Made by a program: the position numbers and the translations under genes | Shown here: in pieces, positions 44,133-53,437 of the stretch | Position numbering within the stretch: the first letter of the stretch is position 1 | Layout of the letters: each line of letters starts with the position of its first letter | The notes under the pieces: generated by a model | Told to the model about the DNA's origin: nothing | The model's input: the letters and a program-made list of their open reading frames with translations, nothing else | Databases searched by the model: none | Assembly (NCBI RefSeq): GCF_016772315.1 | Contig: NZ_CP053482.1 | Location: 496,001 to 560,000 of the forward strand | Length of the DNA: 64,000 bases | Direction: 5' to 3' | Source of the DNA: Thiothrix subterranea | GTDB lineage: Bacteria > Pseudomonadota > Gammaproteobacteria > Thiotrichales > Thiotrichaceae

Positions 44133-44277
44133 GGCATCAACCTCCTGTGTTATTTACCCTGATAACTATACACTTTCAGCCAAATTAAGCACGGGCATTG
44201 CTCAAAGAATGGAACTTTTCAGCCGACACACGGCTCTATGAATTTGATTTTGTTTTACACCGACGTAAGGGCTTGTT

Positions 44278-45114
44278 ATGAAAAAAATAGTATTATCACT
44301 GGTGGTGATTGCTGGCTTAGGGTTATCGGCGTGTGCTCCGATGAATCAGCAAACCTCACCCACCCCAACGGTCGTTCCCGCTAAAGATTTAAACTGGATT
44401 GCCGACAAAGTATACCGCAACGAAACCAGCGGCAACCCGGCCTTGCTGGTGGTGTGGAATGACCGCGAAGAATTCGCCTCCCTCGGTATCGGGCATTTCA
44501 TCTGGTATCCGGCAGGACATCGCGGCCCTTATACCGAAACCTTCCCCGGCCTAATCGACTACACCAAAGCGCAAGGCGTACCCATCCCGCAATGGCTGAC
44601 CAACCGCAACGTGCGCACCGCGCCTTGGGCAAACAAAGCCGCGTTTGAACGTGCTCGCAATGACCCAGAAATGCAGCAATTGCGCACGTTCCTGCAACAA
44701 ACCATGAATATTCAGGCAAATTATATGTCTGAACGCCTCACCCGCGCCTTACCCACGATGCTAGAACAGGTTGCCCCGCAAGACCGTGATCGCGTCTTGC
44801 AAAACTACCAAGCGGTCGAAAAAACCCAACGCGGGCTGTATCCACTGCTGGATTACGTCAATTTCAAAGGCGAAGGCACTAGCCCAACCGAACGCTACAA
44901 CGGTCAAGGCTGGGGCTTGCTGCAAGTACTGTTGACCATGCGCCCGGTTCAAGCAGGCCCGCAAGCGTTGGATGAGTTCGCGCGTGCCGCCGAAGAAGTT
45001 CTAGTGCGTCGTATCGCCAACTCTTCACCCGAACGCGGCGAAGCCAAATGGCTCCCCGGCTGGCGCACCCGCCTGAACACTTACCGCGCACAAGCACTGT
45101 TAAGCGCTTATTGA
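44278..45114 (+). CDS. Conserved lipoprotein with lysozyme-like segment
   Basis: 278 residues. Signal and lipobox LSAC put the lipidated cysteine at about residue 19. After it, IADKVYRNETSGNP and FASLGIGHFIWYPAG recall the Glu and GIGH patterns of GH24-type muramidases, although the spacing differs; YNGQGWGLLQVLL follows later. I recall similar hypothetical proteins in gammaproteobacteria but know no function. AAGGG stands six bases before the ATG. A terminator follows at 45174-45202. Confidence 0.75.
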   Translation: MKKIVLSLVVIAGLGLSACAPMNQQTSPTPTVVPAKDLNWIADKVYRNETSGNPALLVVWNDREEFASLGIGHFIWYPAGHRGPYTETFPGLIDYTKAQGVPIPQWLTNRNVRTAPWANKAAFERARNDPEMQQLRTFLQQTMNIQANYMSERLTRALPTMLEQVAPQDRDRVLQNYQAVEKTQRGLYPLLDYVNFKGEGTSPTERYNGQGWGLLQVLLTMRPVQAGPQALDEFARAAEEVLVRRIANSSPERGEAKWLPGWRTRLNTYRAQALLSAY

Positions 45115-45173
45115 GTTCAACATCAGTAACCGCTTATCTTTAAAACCCTAGCGGTCAGAAACGTCAACCTTGC

Positions 45174-45202
45174 TACGCCAGCCTTGTCTGGCGTATTTTT
45201 TT
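45174..45202 (+). terminator. Rho-independent terminator
   Basis: TACGCCAG and CTGGCGTA form an 8-bp perfect stem with a 6-base loop, followed by seven T. It lies 60 bases past the lipoprotein stop and 57 bases before the peroxidase start. Confidence 0.9.
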
Positions 45203-45258
45203 GCAAAAATAACCAATGGATTTTTTTCAACGGATTGAGCAACTCAAGGATTCATGAC

Positions 45259-46980
45259 ATGCAAACTATCAATAATTACACCCGTTCATCTTCACAAGGA
45301 TACGGGCGAACAGAAAGTACCAATAAATCATCTAACGCATCGTTAAAAATGCCAGCCGTTAATTCAGTAGCCCAATGGTCGGGTTACAACGGCGGCAACA
45401 AAAACATTTTTCAAAGTGTCGCGAATTTGATTCAGCAACTGCTGGCGCAAATTGAAAATAAACACAACCCTAAACCACAGCCACAGCCACAGCCACAACC
45501 CGCTGAATACCGCAGCGTGGATGGCACGGGCAACAACAAGAAAAACCCAACATGGGGTTCGGCAGGCATACAACATCAGCGCCGCATTCCCCAAGACAGT
45601 AGCCGTGAACCCGGTGGCTCTACAGAGCAGCGCCTGCCTAACCCACGTGAAGTCAGCAATGCAGTCGTTGCACAAGATGGTACAAATACCGTTAATCAAA
45701 AAGGCTTAAGCGATCTCTTCTGGATGTGGGGACAATTCCTCGACCATGACATGACTTCAACGCCAACCAGCAGTACCGAAAAAGCACCGATTGCTATTCC
45801 AGCCGGTGATCCACAATTCGACCCAACCGGCACTGGAACGGCGTCTATTCAACTCGCTCGCAGCACCGCAACCTTGGATGCGAATGGGCAACGCCAGCAA
45901 AGCAACAGTATCACTGCGTTTGTGGATGGCTCTAACGTCTATGGTTCTGACGCAGCCTATGCCGATTCGCTGCGCTCTCATGAAGGCGGCAAGATGAAAG
46001 TCTCCGCTGGCGACTTAATGCCCACCAATGAACAAGGGCAATTCCTCGCAGGGGATGCACGTTCTAACGAAAACATTGGCTTAGCGTCAATGCATACCTT
46101 ATGGGTGCGCGAACACAATCGTCTTGCCGATGAAATTTCGCAAAAAAATCCCAAAATGAGCGATGAACAAGTCTATCAGGAAGCCCGTAAAGTCAACGTC
46201 GCACAAATGCAGGCGATTACCTACAACGAATTCCTGCCCAACCTGATCGGTAAAGACGCCATTCCGAAGTACACCGGCTACAAGTCCAATGTTGATCCGT
46301 CGATTGACAATGCTTTCGCCACCGCAGCATTCCGTATGGGTCACACCATGCTCTCCTCGAACCTGTTGCGTTTGGATGAAAATGGTCAAACCATTGAGCA
46401 AGGCAATGTCGCGCTAAAAGATGCGTTCTTCCGCCCGGATAAAGTTGTTGAAGCGGGTATCGACCCGATTCTGCGGGGAGCGGCGTCGCAAACCGCGCAG
46501 GCTGTCGACCCAATGATTGTGGATGACGTGCGTAACTTCCTCTTCCCACAAGGTGGATTAGACCTCGCTGCCGTCAACATCCAACGTGGACGTGACCACG
46601 GTTTAGCAGGCTACGGCGACACCCGCCAAGCTTTGGGTTTACGCCCAGTGAACAGCTTTGATTCCAATGTCTGGCGCGAAGGCTTTGGCGAGAAACTGGC
46701 GAGTGTGTACGATAAACCAGCCGATGTTGACCTGTGGGTAGCTGGCTTGGCAGAAAAGCCGGTCGGTGATTCCTTATTCGGGCAAACATTTACCAAAATC
46801 ATGAGCGATCAATTCACACGCTTACGTGATGGTGATCGTTTCTGGTATGAAAACCAGTTCTCCGGCAAAGAACTGCAAGCCATCAAAAACACCAAACTTT
46901 CTGACATTATCGAGCGCAATACCGACTTCGATAATGTACAGAAAAATGCGTTTGTGGCCTCTAACGCTCACTTAGCTTAG
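45259..46980 (+). CDS. Animal-type haem peroxidase
   Basis: 573 residues of the peroxidase-cyclooxygenase superfamily. FWMWGQFLDHDMT gives the distal His163 with the haem-linking Asp162; LWVREHNRLADEI gives the distal Arg284; AAFRMGHTMLSSNLL gives the proximal His362; NIQRGRDHGLAGYGD follows. The first 80 residues are Ser/Asn-rich, with a PQPQPQPQ tract before the domain. No classical signal peptide or RTX repeat is evident, so location is uncertain. Such enzymes oxidise halides or thiocyanate to antimicrobial products. ATG 45259 has AAGGA upstream; the open frame upstream crosses the terminator. The end overlaps cbbY by 9 bases. Confidence 0.9.
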   Translation: MQTINNYTRSSSQGYGRTESTNKSSNASLKMPAVNSVAQWSGYNGGNKNIFQSVANLIQQLLAQIENKHNPKPQPQPQPQPAEYRSVDGTGNNKKNPTWGSAGIQHQRRIPQDSSREPGGSTEQRLPNPREVSNAVVAQDGTNTVNQKGLSDLFWMWGQFLDHDMTSTPTSSTEKAPIAIPAGDPQFDPTGTGTASIQLARSTATLDANGQRQQSNSITAFVDGSNVYGSDAAYADSLRSHEGGKMKVSAGDLMPTNEQGQFLAGDARSNENIGLASMHTLWVREHNRLADEISQKNPKMSDEQVYQEARKVNVAQMQAITYNEFLPNLIGKDAIPKYTGYKSNVDPSIDNAFATAAFRMGHTMLSSNLLRLDENGQTIEQGNVALKDAFFRPDKVVEAGIDPILRGAASQTAQAVDPMIVDDVRNFLFPQGGLDLAAVNIQRGRDHGLAGYGDTRQALGLRPVNSFDSNVWREGFGEKLASVYDKPADVDLWVAGLAEKPVGDSLFGQTFTKIMSDQFTRLRDGDRFWYENQFSGKELQAIKNTKLSDIIERNTDFDNVQKNAFVASNAHLA

Positions 46981-47727
46981 TTTCTGCAATAGCGCAAGCG
47001 TGACGTAGGTATGTGTGCCTGCGTCACCTTGCAACACCGTGAACGGCGCATCCGCCTCGCCAAACTGATCAACCACCAATACTGCTTTGCTGAAATCGTG
47101 GTCACGGGTGTAATCATTCACCGTCACCACCGTTTTCAAATTAGCGGCGGTGGACGAGCGAATACCGTTATCCGAATCTTCAAACGCCAAGCACTCCTCA
47201 GGTTCTAACCCCATTTGCTGCATCGCATACTCATAAATATCCGGCGCGGGCTTTTTCTTAGGCACGATGTCGCCCGCCGCAATGCACTCAAACCAAGCAA
47301 TGGATTCTTCACCCAAGGTGGCTTTCAGCAAGTAAGTCACGTTTTCTGGCGTAGTCGTGGTCGCAATTCCTAAACGCAAACCCGCCGCCCGCGCTTCCCG
47401 AATCAAGCGTTCCGCGCCGACGCGCAACGGAATTTCGCCCGCTTGCAACATTTCCAGATAAAAATGCGTTTTGCGTTTATGCATCCGTGCCGCGAACTCG
47501 GCAATGCCTTCGGCGGGTGCAAAATCTGGCAAATATTTTTCCACAAAATAGCGGATACGTTCTTTACCGCCGGTGACTGTCAACAAGTCGGCGTACAATG
47601 CGACGGTCCAATCCCAATCCAAACCGGCTTCGGCAAAGGCTTTATTGAAGGCGGGGCGATGTCCATCACGTTCGGTATCGGCAAGCGTGCCATCGACGTC
47701 GAAAAGCAAGGCGGTGAGCTGTGGCAT
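46972..47727 (-). CDS. cbbY: CbbY-type HAD phosphatase (xylulose-1,5-bisphosphatase-like)
   Basis: 251 residues. FDVDGTLADTE, LTVTGGKERI, KRKTHFYLEML and AAGDIVPKKKPAPDIY match CbbY, which removes xylulose-1,5-bisphosphate, an inhibitor of Rubisco formed as a side product. This suggests a Calvin cycle in the organism, although no Rubisco gene is in the window. Related HAD sugar phosphatases cannot be excluded. Confidence 0.85.
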   Translation of the reverse strand: MPQLTALLFDVDGTLADTERDGHRPAFNKAFAEAGLDWDWTVALYADLLTVTGGKERIRYFVEKYLPDFAPAEGIAEFAARMHKRKTHFYLEMLQAGEIPLRVGAERLIREARAAGLRLGIATTTTPENVTYLLKATLGEESIAWFECIAAGDIVPKKKPAPDIYEYAMQQMGLEPEECLAFEDSDNGIRSSTAANLKTVVTVNDYTRDHDFSKAVLVVDQFGEADAPFTVLQGDAGTHTYVTLALLQKLS

Positions 47728-47773
47728 AATGATTATCCTGATAATGTTGTGTGCCGGATTCTAGCCCATTATG

Positions 47774-48460
47774 TTACAACGCTTCAAACTGAATCGAAGT
47801 GCGCAATTCCCCTGCAAACAACGCATCAAAACCAACCGAGCCGCGCTGTTGCTGCACGCTAAAACCGGTTTGTACTGCCGGGGTAACACCCGCCACTTTC
47901 AGCAAATCGGCGGGGTATTCGATTTGCATGGAAACCTGCATCGGATAATAACCGTCCAAAAATTTGCGCATATACGGCCCGTTGAGCAATACATACGTGC
48001 CATCGTCCTGAATTCGCAGTGCACGGGTACGCGCTTGCAAACAAACCCGCGCATTAGCGCCAACTTTGCTGAGTTGCAGGCTGGAACCTTCCACCCACGC
48101 CTTCCCAATATTGCGCTGCTCAGTAATTTTCATATCGCGGATATAGCCATCGCGGAAAGTAATTTGCATCGCCGCAGCCTGATCCAGATTGTCATGGCAT
48201 TGTTCGAGTTGCGCCCAGCCTTCCTGCAAAGATTCAGCAGTAATTTTGACTTTGTTTTGATGATGATGAAGCGCTTCACCCGCCGGTGCAGTTGCTAAAA
48301 AATCGAGTTTCCCTTCATTAATCACTACCGGCGGCGGTTCGGAGGTATCCGACTCAAACCACTTTTCCAATGCTTCACGTTCGGCATCAACGGCAGGCGA
48401 TTCTGCCCAGACCGGCAATCCCACTAAAGGCAAACACAGCAAGAATCCATAGAAACGCAT
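47774..48460 (-). CDS. Exported protein of unknown function
   Basis: 228 residues. A signal peptide is visible (FYGFLLCLPLVGLPVWA, cleavage after AWA-type site VWA). The mature part has no motif I recognise; it has two cysteines (EQCHDNL and RVCLQAR) that could form a disulfide, and strand-like alternation suggesting a beta-rich fold. It is between cbbY and scpB on the same strand but with gaps of 46 and 61 bases. Its function is not known. Confidence 0.7.
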   Translation of the reverse strand: MRFYGFLLCLPLVGLPVWAESPAVDAEREALEKWFESDTSEPPPVVINEGKLDFLATAPAGEALHHHQNKVKITAESLQEGWAQLEQCHDNLDQAAAMQITFRDGYIRDMKITEQRNIGKAWVEGSSLQLSKVGANARVCLQARTRALRIQDDGTYVLLNGPYMRKFLDGYYPMQVSMQIEYPADLLKVAGVTPAVQTGFSVQQQRGSVGFDALFAGELRTSIQFEAL

Positions 48461-48521
48461 AGCCGCTACTCTCAGCCAGTGATTAAAGTTCGACTATGGC
48501 GAAACCATCAATGCTGGTCAA

Positions 48522-49073
48522 TTATCCCAACAACTCCAGTTGTAACTTATCCACGTCAAGCGTTTGCATGTCCGCCAAACTCGGCAATTCATCCAATGAT
48601 TTGAGGTTGAAATAATCCAGAAAGTGACGGGTGGTCCCCAACATTTCTGGTCTACCGGGGACGTCTTTATGCCCGATGACCCGCACCCAATCGCGTTCCA
48701 ACAAGGTTTTAATGACATTGGCATTCACCGCCACACCGCGCACCTCTTCGATTTCGGCACGGGTAATCGGTTGCCGCCAAGCAATCAGCGCGAGTGTTTC
48801 TAAAAACGCACGGGAATATTTTTGCGGGCGTTCATCATGATGGCGTTGTACCCAAGGCTGAAATTCGACGCGAGTTTGCAAACGAAACCCGCTCGCCGTT
48901 TCCTTGAGTTCAAAGCTTTGCCCAGCACTCGCTGTTTGTAAAGTGTGTAACGCGCTCCGAATCGCGCCCCGCGAAATGCCTTCTTCCGGCAAGAAATAGT
49001 GTTCCAATTGTTCCAGTGACAATGGCTGGTCGGCGGTCAACAAAATGGCTTGCAAAATTGTGCTCAACTCCAT
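48522..49073 (-). CDS. scpB: Segregation and condensation protein B
   Basis: 183 residues with two winged-helix domains: the N-terminal STILQAILLTADQPLSLEQL and the C-terminal RAFLETLALIAWRQPITRAEIEEVRG, which is the family signature. ScpB with ScpA and SMC forms the bacterial condensin. It starts in a TAATG overlap with scpA. Confidence 0.95.
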   Translation of the reverse strand: MELSTILQAILLTADQPLSLEQLEHYFLPEEGISRGAIRSALHTLQTASAGQSFELKETASGFRLQTRVEFQPWVQRHHDERPQKYSRAFLETLALIAWRQPITRAEIEEVRGVAVNANVIKTLLERDWVRVIGHKDVPGRPEMLGTTRHFLDYFNLKSLDELPSLADMQTLDVDKLQLELLG

Positions 49074-49870
49074 TACATCACCGCCGTCGCCGCACGGATA
49101 TACAGCCGCGCATACGCTTCATCACCTTGCGTGACATCAATCAAGTGCGCTTTGAGCAATTCCAACACCGCCATCAATGTCACCACCACGCCACGTCTGC
49201 CCTCTTCCACCCGAAACAATTGCTCAAATGGCACAAATTGTTGCGTCTGCAACGCCGCCAGTATCAACGTCATGCGCTCGCGGATCGACAAATGTTCACG
49301 CCGAATTTCGTGATGCGTAAACATATCCGCACGTTGCAAAACGCCCTGAAATGCCAGCAATAATTCACGCAATGACGCTTCGGGCGGCGGACGTGGCACT
49401 TTCGGAAAATCCGCAACGGTTTGCGCCACCCAATGATTACGTTCCAAACGCGGCAACGTATCCAAATCCGCTGCGGCTTGTCTACACTGTTCGTATTCCT
49501 GCAACTGGCGCATTAATTGCGCACGCGGATCGTCTTCTTCCTCAATCACCACTTGGCGGGGCAATAACAACCGTGACTTGATTTCTGCCAAGAGCGCCGC
49601 CATCAGCAAGTACTCAGCCGCAAGATCAAGCTTGAACTCTTGCATCAACTCCACATAAGCAACGTATTGCTCAGTAATAGCCGCAATCGGAATATCGCAG
49701 ATGTCGAAGTGTTGCCGCCGAATCAAATACAACAATAGATCCAACGGCCCTTCAAACGCTTCCAAAAACACTTCGAGCGCATCGGGGGGAATGTACAAAT
49801 CCGCTGGCATGGCGATAACTTGCTCGCCACGCACCACTGCGAAGGGTATTTCCCGCTGAATGGCACTCAT
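49073..49870 (-). CDS. scpA: Segregation and condensation protein A
   Basis: 265 residues, the kleisin subunit. FEGPLDLLLYLIRRQHFDICDIP and AAEYLLMAALLAEIKSRLLLP are characteristic, and the C-terminal winged helix follows. Its ATG overlaps the trpS stop (TAATG). An SMC gene is not in the window; many gammaproteobacteria with ScpAB use it from another locus. Confidence 0.95.
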   Translation of the reverse strand: MSAIQREIPFAVVRGEQVIAMPADLYIPPDALEVFLEAFEGPLDLLLYLIRRQHFDICDIPIAAITEQYVAYVELMQEFKLDLAAEYLLMAALLAEIKSRLLLPRQVVIEEEDDPRAQLMRQLQEYEQCRQAAADLDTLPRLERNHWVAQTVADFPKVPRPPPEASLRELLLAFQGVLQRADMFTHHEIRREHLSIRERMTLILAALQTQQFVPFEQLFRVEEGRRGVVVTLMAVLELLKAHLIDVTQGDEAYARLYIRAATAVM

Positions 49871-51090
49871 TAGAGGTGATGGGTGAAATGCAGCGCTTCC
49901 ATCACATCTGCCAAGGTTTCACGCGCCACTTGACGCGCCGACTCTGCGCCTTCACGCAAAATGGCACGCACCCGCCCCCGGTCTTGCTCGAATTCGGCAG
50001 CACGGCGTTGAATCGGGGCAAGCTCGGTTTGCACGGCCGTAATCACCGGCTGTTTGCATTCGAGGCAACCGATTCCGGCACTGCGGCAACCTTCCTGCAC
50101 CCATTGCTTGGTAGCGTCATCCGAATACACCTCATGGAATTGCCACACCGGACACTTTGCCGGATCGCCGGGGTCAGTACGTCGCCCGCGTGCCGGGTCG
50201 GTCGGCATGGTGCGGATTTTCTTATCCACGCTTTCAGGGGATTCGCGCAAGGCAATCGTATTGTTGTACGACTTCGACATTTTTTGCCCATCCAGCCCCG
50301 GCATTTTGGACGCTTTGGTCAACGCCGCCTGCGGTTCCGGCAGGATGATTTTGCCAGAACCTTCCAAGTAACCGAACAAGCGCTCGCGATCACCCAGTGA
50401 CAAGTTTTGCTGCGATTCCAATAATGCCCGCCCGACATTCAAGGCTTCGCCATCGCCTTGTTCCTGATATTGACGGCGCAAATCACGGTACATTTTCGCC
50501 TGTTTCTTGCCCATTTTATTAGCGGCTTGTTCGGCTTTTTGCTCAAAATCCGGTTCACGCCCGTACAAATGGTTGAAACGCCGCGCGACTTCGCGCGTTA
50601 ATTCAATGTGCGCCACCTGATCTTCGCCCACCGGCACACGGTCGGCTTTGTAGATAAGAATGTCAGCCGACTGCAACAGCGGGTAGCCAAGAAAACCGTA
50701 GGTAGCGAGATCACGCTCCTTGAGTTTTTCCTGTTGGTCTTTGTAGGTAGGCACGCGCTCTAACCAACCCAGCGGGGTAATCATCGACAATAGCAGGTGT
50801 AATTCCGCGTGTTCCGGCACGTGTGACTGGGTAAAAATCGTCGCAGAACTGGGGCTAATACCCGCTGCCAACCAATCGATCGCCATGTCTTCGACGTGCT
50901 GGGAAATACTGCCCGGCGTTTCATAATGGGTGGTTAGCGCGTGCCAGTCCGCCACAAAAAAGAAGCACTCGTAATTGAGTTGCATCTCAACCCAATTTTT
51001 CAAGACACCGTGATAATGCCCCAGATGTAACAAGCCCGTCGGACGCATCCCAGAAACGACACGTTGATTTTGCGAAGGTGTAGTACTCAC
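49870..51090 (-). CDS. trpS: Tryptophan--tRNA ligase
   Basis: 406 residues. Class I motifs are LLHLGHYHG and QKMSKSYNN. It is longer than the compact form of about 335 residues because an insertion of about 70 residues (from EQKAEQAANKMGKK to EPQAALTKASKMPG) lies before KMSKS, as in pseudomonads and xanthomonads. GTG 51090 is chosen because AAAGG lies six bases upstream and the frame further upstream overlaps the M50 gene. It charges tRNA-Trp. Confidence 0.95.
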   Translation of the reverse strand: MSTTPSQNQRVVSGMRPTGLLHLGHYHGVLKNWVEMQLNYECFFFVADWHALTTHYETPGSISQHVEDMAIDWLAAGISPSSATIFTQSHVPEHAELHLLLSMITPLGWLERVPTYKDQQEKLKERDLATYGFLGYPLLQSADILIYKADRVPVGEDQVAHIELTREVARRFNHLYGREPDFEQKAEQAANKMGKKQAKMYRDLRRQYQEQGDGEALNVGRALLESQQNLSLGDRERLFGYLEGSGKIILPEPQAALTKASKMPGLDGQKMSKSYNNTIALRESPESVDKKIRTMPTDPARGRRTDPGDPAKCPVWQFHEVYSDDATKQWVQEGCRSAGIGCLECKQPVITAVQTELAPIQRRAAEFEQDRGRVRAILREGAESARQVARETLADVMEALHFTHHL

Positions 51091-51106
51091 AGCAAACCTT
51101 TGTTGA

Positions 51107-51778
51107 TCAAATAATGGAGATAAGCAAACCGTAAAGTGTACCAATAATCGGCCCGATAATCTGGTCTAGTACACCCAGAAGTAACAAAACAATCAGAATC
51201 GGAAAGCCATAGGGTTCAATTTTATCCAATACATCGGCCACACCACGCGGCACCAAACCTGCTAACACGCGCCCTCCATCCAACGGCGGTATCGGCAATA
51301 AGTTCAGCACCAGCAATACCAAGTTAAACACCAAACCGATTTGCGCCATGGTGACAAAACCATCGGCAATATTGGCATCGGGTATCACTGCCATAAAAAC
51401 CGGCATCATCAGCACCCAAAACAACGCCATCAGCAAATTAGACAGCGGACCGGCTACCGCCACAATCGCCATATCGCGGCGTGGATTGTGTAAATTGCGC
51501 GTATTTACCGGAATCGGTTTTGCCCAACCAAAGGCGAACGGTTGCCCCATAGTTAGCATCGACATCAGTAACATGCCCAAAGGTAATGCCACCGTGCCAA
51601 TCGGATCAATGTGTTTGAGGGGATTAATGGTCAAACGCCCCAGCATTTTCGCCGTGCTATCGCCAAGTTTATTGGCAACCCAACCGTGCGCCACTTCGTG
51701 CAGGGTAATCGCAAACAATACCGGAATCGCCCCCGCCACAATCAGGCGAATGACATAACCTATATCCATACCATCCAT
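51107..51778 (-). CDS. Site-2 protease family (M50) membrane protein
   Basis: 223 residues, mostly membrane helices. The zinc-binding HEVAH is in the first helix region, and LLPIPPLDGGRVLAG gives the third metal ligand (Asp). This is the short form without PDZ domain, found beside scpA and trpS in many bacteria. It cleaves membrane proteins within the bilayer; the substrate is unknown. Confidence 0.92.
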   Translation of the reverse strand: MDGMDIGYVIRLIVAGAIPVLFAITLHEVAHGWVANKLGDSTAKMLGRLTINPLKHIDPIGTVALPLGMLLMSMLTMGQPFAFGWAKPIPVNTRNLHNPRRDMAIVAVAGPLSNLLMALFWVLMMPVFMAVIPDANIADGFVTMAQIGLVFNLVLLVLNLLPIPPLDGGRVLAGLVPRGVADVLDKIEPYGFPILIVLLLLGVLDQIIGPIIGTLYGLLISII

Positions 51779-51780
51779 GC

Positions 51781-52407
51781 TTAATGCTCCACCAGCCAGT
51801 CAATATTGCCCTTGCCTTCGCGCAAGATCACGGGGCGGGCATCCATTAAATCCACCACGGTAGTGGGTTCATGCCCGCAGAAACCGCCGTCAATGATCAA
51901 ATCGACTTGATGTTCCAACGACAACCGAATTTGGTAAGGGTCGATCATCGGCAAATCATCGCCGGGTAAAATCAAGGTGCTGGACATCAACGGCTCATTC
52001 AATTCCTGCAACAGGGTCTGCGTCACAATATGATCAGGCAAACGCACCCCAATGGTTTTGCGTTTAGGGTTCTGCAAGCGCCGAGGCACTTCGCGGGTCG
52101 CCTGTAGAATGAAGGTGTAAGGCCCCGGTGTCAAAGATTTAATCAGGCGATAATTCATATTATCCACTTGACCGTAGAGGGAAATTTCTGACAAATCCCG
52201 ACAAACTAGGGTGAAATTGTGCTTATTATCCAGCCTACGAATGCGTTGAATACGCTCCATCGCCGCCTTGTCGCCCAAATGACAACCAATGGCATAACTG
52301 GAATCGGTCGGAAATACCACCACGCCACCGTCGCGGATAATCGTTACCGCTTGGCGAATTAAGCGTATCTGGGGGTTTTCTGGATGAATTTGAAAATACT
52401 GACTCAT
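51781..52407 (-). CDS. yciO: YciO/Sua5 family protein (threonylcarbamoyl-AMP synthase-like)
   Basis: 208 residues of the YrdC/Sua5 fold. VVFPTDSSYAIGCHL and KRKTIGVRLPDH are family marks, close to YciO. YrdC and Sua5 make threonylcarbamoyl-AMP for the t6A tRNA modification; YciO has weak or uncertain activity of this kind. It is two bases from the M50 gene. Confidence 0.9.
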   Translation of the reverse strand: MSQYFQIHPENPQIRLIRQAVTIIRDGGVVVFPTDSSYAIGCHLGDKAAMERIQRIRRLDNKHNFTLVCRDLSEISLYGQVDNMNYRLIKSLTPGPYTFILQATREVPRRLQNPKRKTIGVRLPDHIVTQTLLQELNEPLMSSTLILPGDDLPMIDPYQIRLSLEHQVDLIIDGGFCGHEPTTVVDLMDARPVILREGKGNIDWLVEH

Positions 52408-52458
52408 TGTACAATTATCGTTTAGAATGGTTAACTTTAACCGATTATACCAATACGT

Positions 52459-53088
52459 ATGAAGTTCCTGTTTGACTTTTTCCCGGTTGCACTCTTCTTT
52501 CTGGCGTATAAGTTCTTTGCCGAACTACCGCCCGCGTGGATTGCCGCCGCCAATCAGTTACCGCTGATGACACTTAACCAGACTGAACCGAAAGATGCCA
52601 TCTTATTGGCGACACTGGTGATCATTTTGGCGACTATCGTGCAAAATGCCCTGTATTTTGCGCTGCACCGCCGCTTTGAACGGATGCATTTGATCACGTT
52701 AGCCATCCTGATTGTATTTGGCACGCTTACCTTATTCCTAAAAGACCCCATTTTTATTAAGTGGAAAGTCAGCATTATCAATTGGGGTTTCGCACTGGCT
52801 TTCTTGCTCAGTCAATACATAGGTGCTCGCAAAACCTTGACGGAGCGCATGATGTCGAGCGCGATTCAAGTTCCTGCCCCTGTTTGGATTACGACCAATC
52901 GGCTGTGGGTAGGCTTTTTTGTCTTCATCGGCGTGCTCAATCTGGTTGTGGCTTACGCTTTCAGTGAAGAAATTTGGGTGGACTTCAAACTGTTCGGCGT
53001 CTTAGGGTTAACCTTTGCGTTCATCATTGCGCAAGTGTTCTACCTGCAAAAACACGCCCTTGAAACGCCCGAAAATACCACCAAATAG
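52459..53088 (+). CDS. yciB: Inner membrane-spanning protein YciB (septation protein A)
   Basis: 209 residues with about five membrane helices; FLFDFFPVALFFLAYKF at the N-terminus is the family signature. YciB interacts with cell elongation and division proteins in E. coli and affects envelope integrity. It heads the plus-strand group yciB-yciI-ppiC and is divergent from yciO. Slightly longer than the usual 180 or so residues. Confidence 0.93.
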   Translation: MKFLFDFFPVALFFLAYKFFAELPPAWIAAANQLPLMTLNQTEPKDAILLATLVIILATIVQNALYFALHRRFERMHLITLAILIVFGTLTLFLKDPIFIKWKVSIINWGFALAFLLSQYIGARKTLTERMMSSAIQVPAPVWITTNRLWVGFFVFIGVLNLVVAYAFSEEIWVDFKLFGVLGLTFAFIIAQVFYLQKHALETPENTTK

Positions 53089-53115
53089 TTAACAAACGTT
53101 AAGGACACGACACTC

Positions 53116-53415
53116 ATGTTATATGTCATTATTGGCGACGATGTTGAACACAGTCTGGCGCAACGGCTTGCCGCCCGCCCAGCACATCTGGAACGGCTTC
53201 ATGCGTTACGGGATGCAGGCCATCTGCTACTCGCAGGCCCCAACCCCGCGATCGACAGTAACGATCCGGGTGAAGCGGGCTTCAGTGGCAGCGTGATCAT
53301 TGCTGAATTCGACTCACTGGAAGCGGCACAACGCTGGGCAGACGCTGACCCTTACGTGGCAGCAGGGGTTTACCAGCGCGTTACCGTCAAACCGTTCAAA
53401 AAAGTTTTACCGTAA
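53116..53415 (+). CDS. yciI: YciI family protein
   Basis: 99 residues: LYVIIGDDV at the start, [22 protein letters not shown] and [18 protein letters not shown] are the conserved parts, including the His-Asp pair of this ferredoxin-like fold. The function is not established; the family may act on small acidic compounds. AAGGA precedes the ATG. Confidence 0.92.
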   Translation: MLYVIIGDDVEHSLAQRLAARPAHLERLHALRDAGHLLLAGPNPAIDSNDPGEAGFSGSVIIAEFDSLEAAQRWADADPYVAAGVYQRVTVKPFKKVLP

Positions 53416-53437
53416 ATCAACGAGGACAATACTCACC

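Noticed and set aside
45470-45500. CAGCCACAG repeats as a contingency locus
   Set aside because: The tract is short and in-frame (PQPQPQ); slippage would only add or drop dipeptides or residues, and no variation can be seen here.
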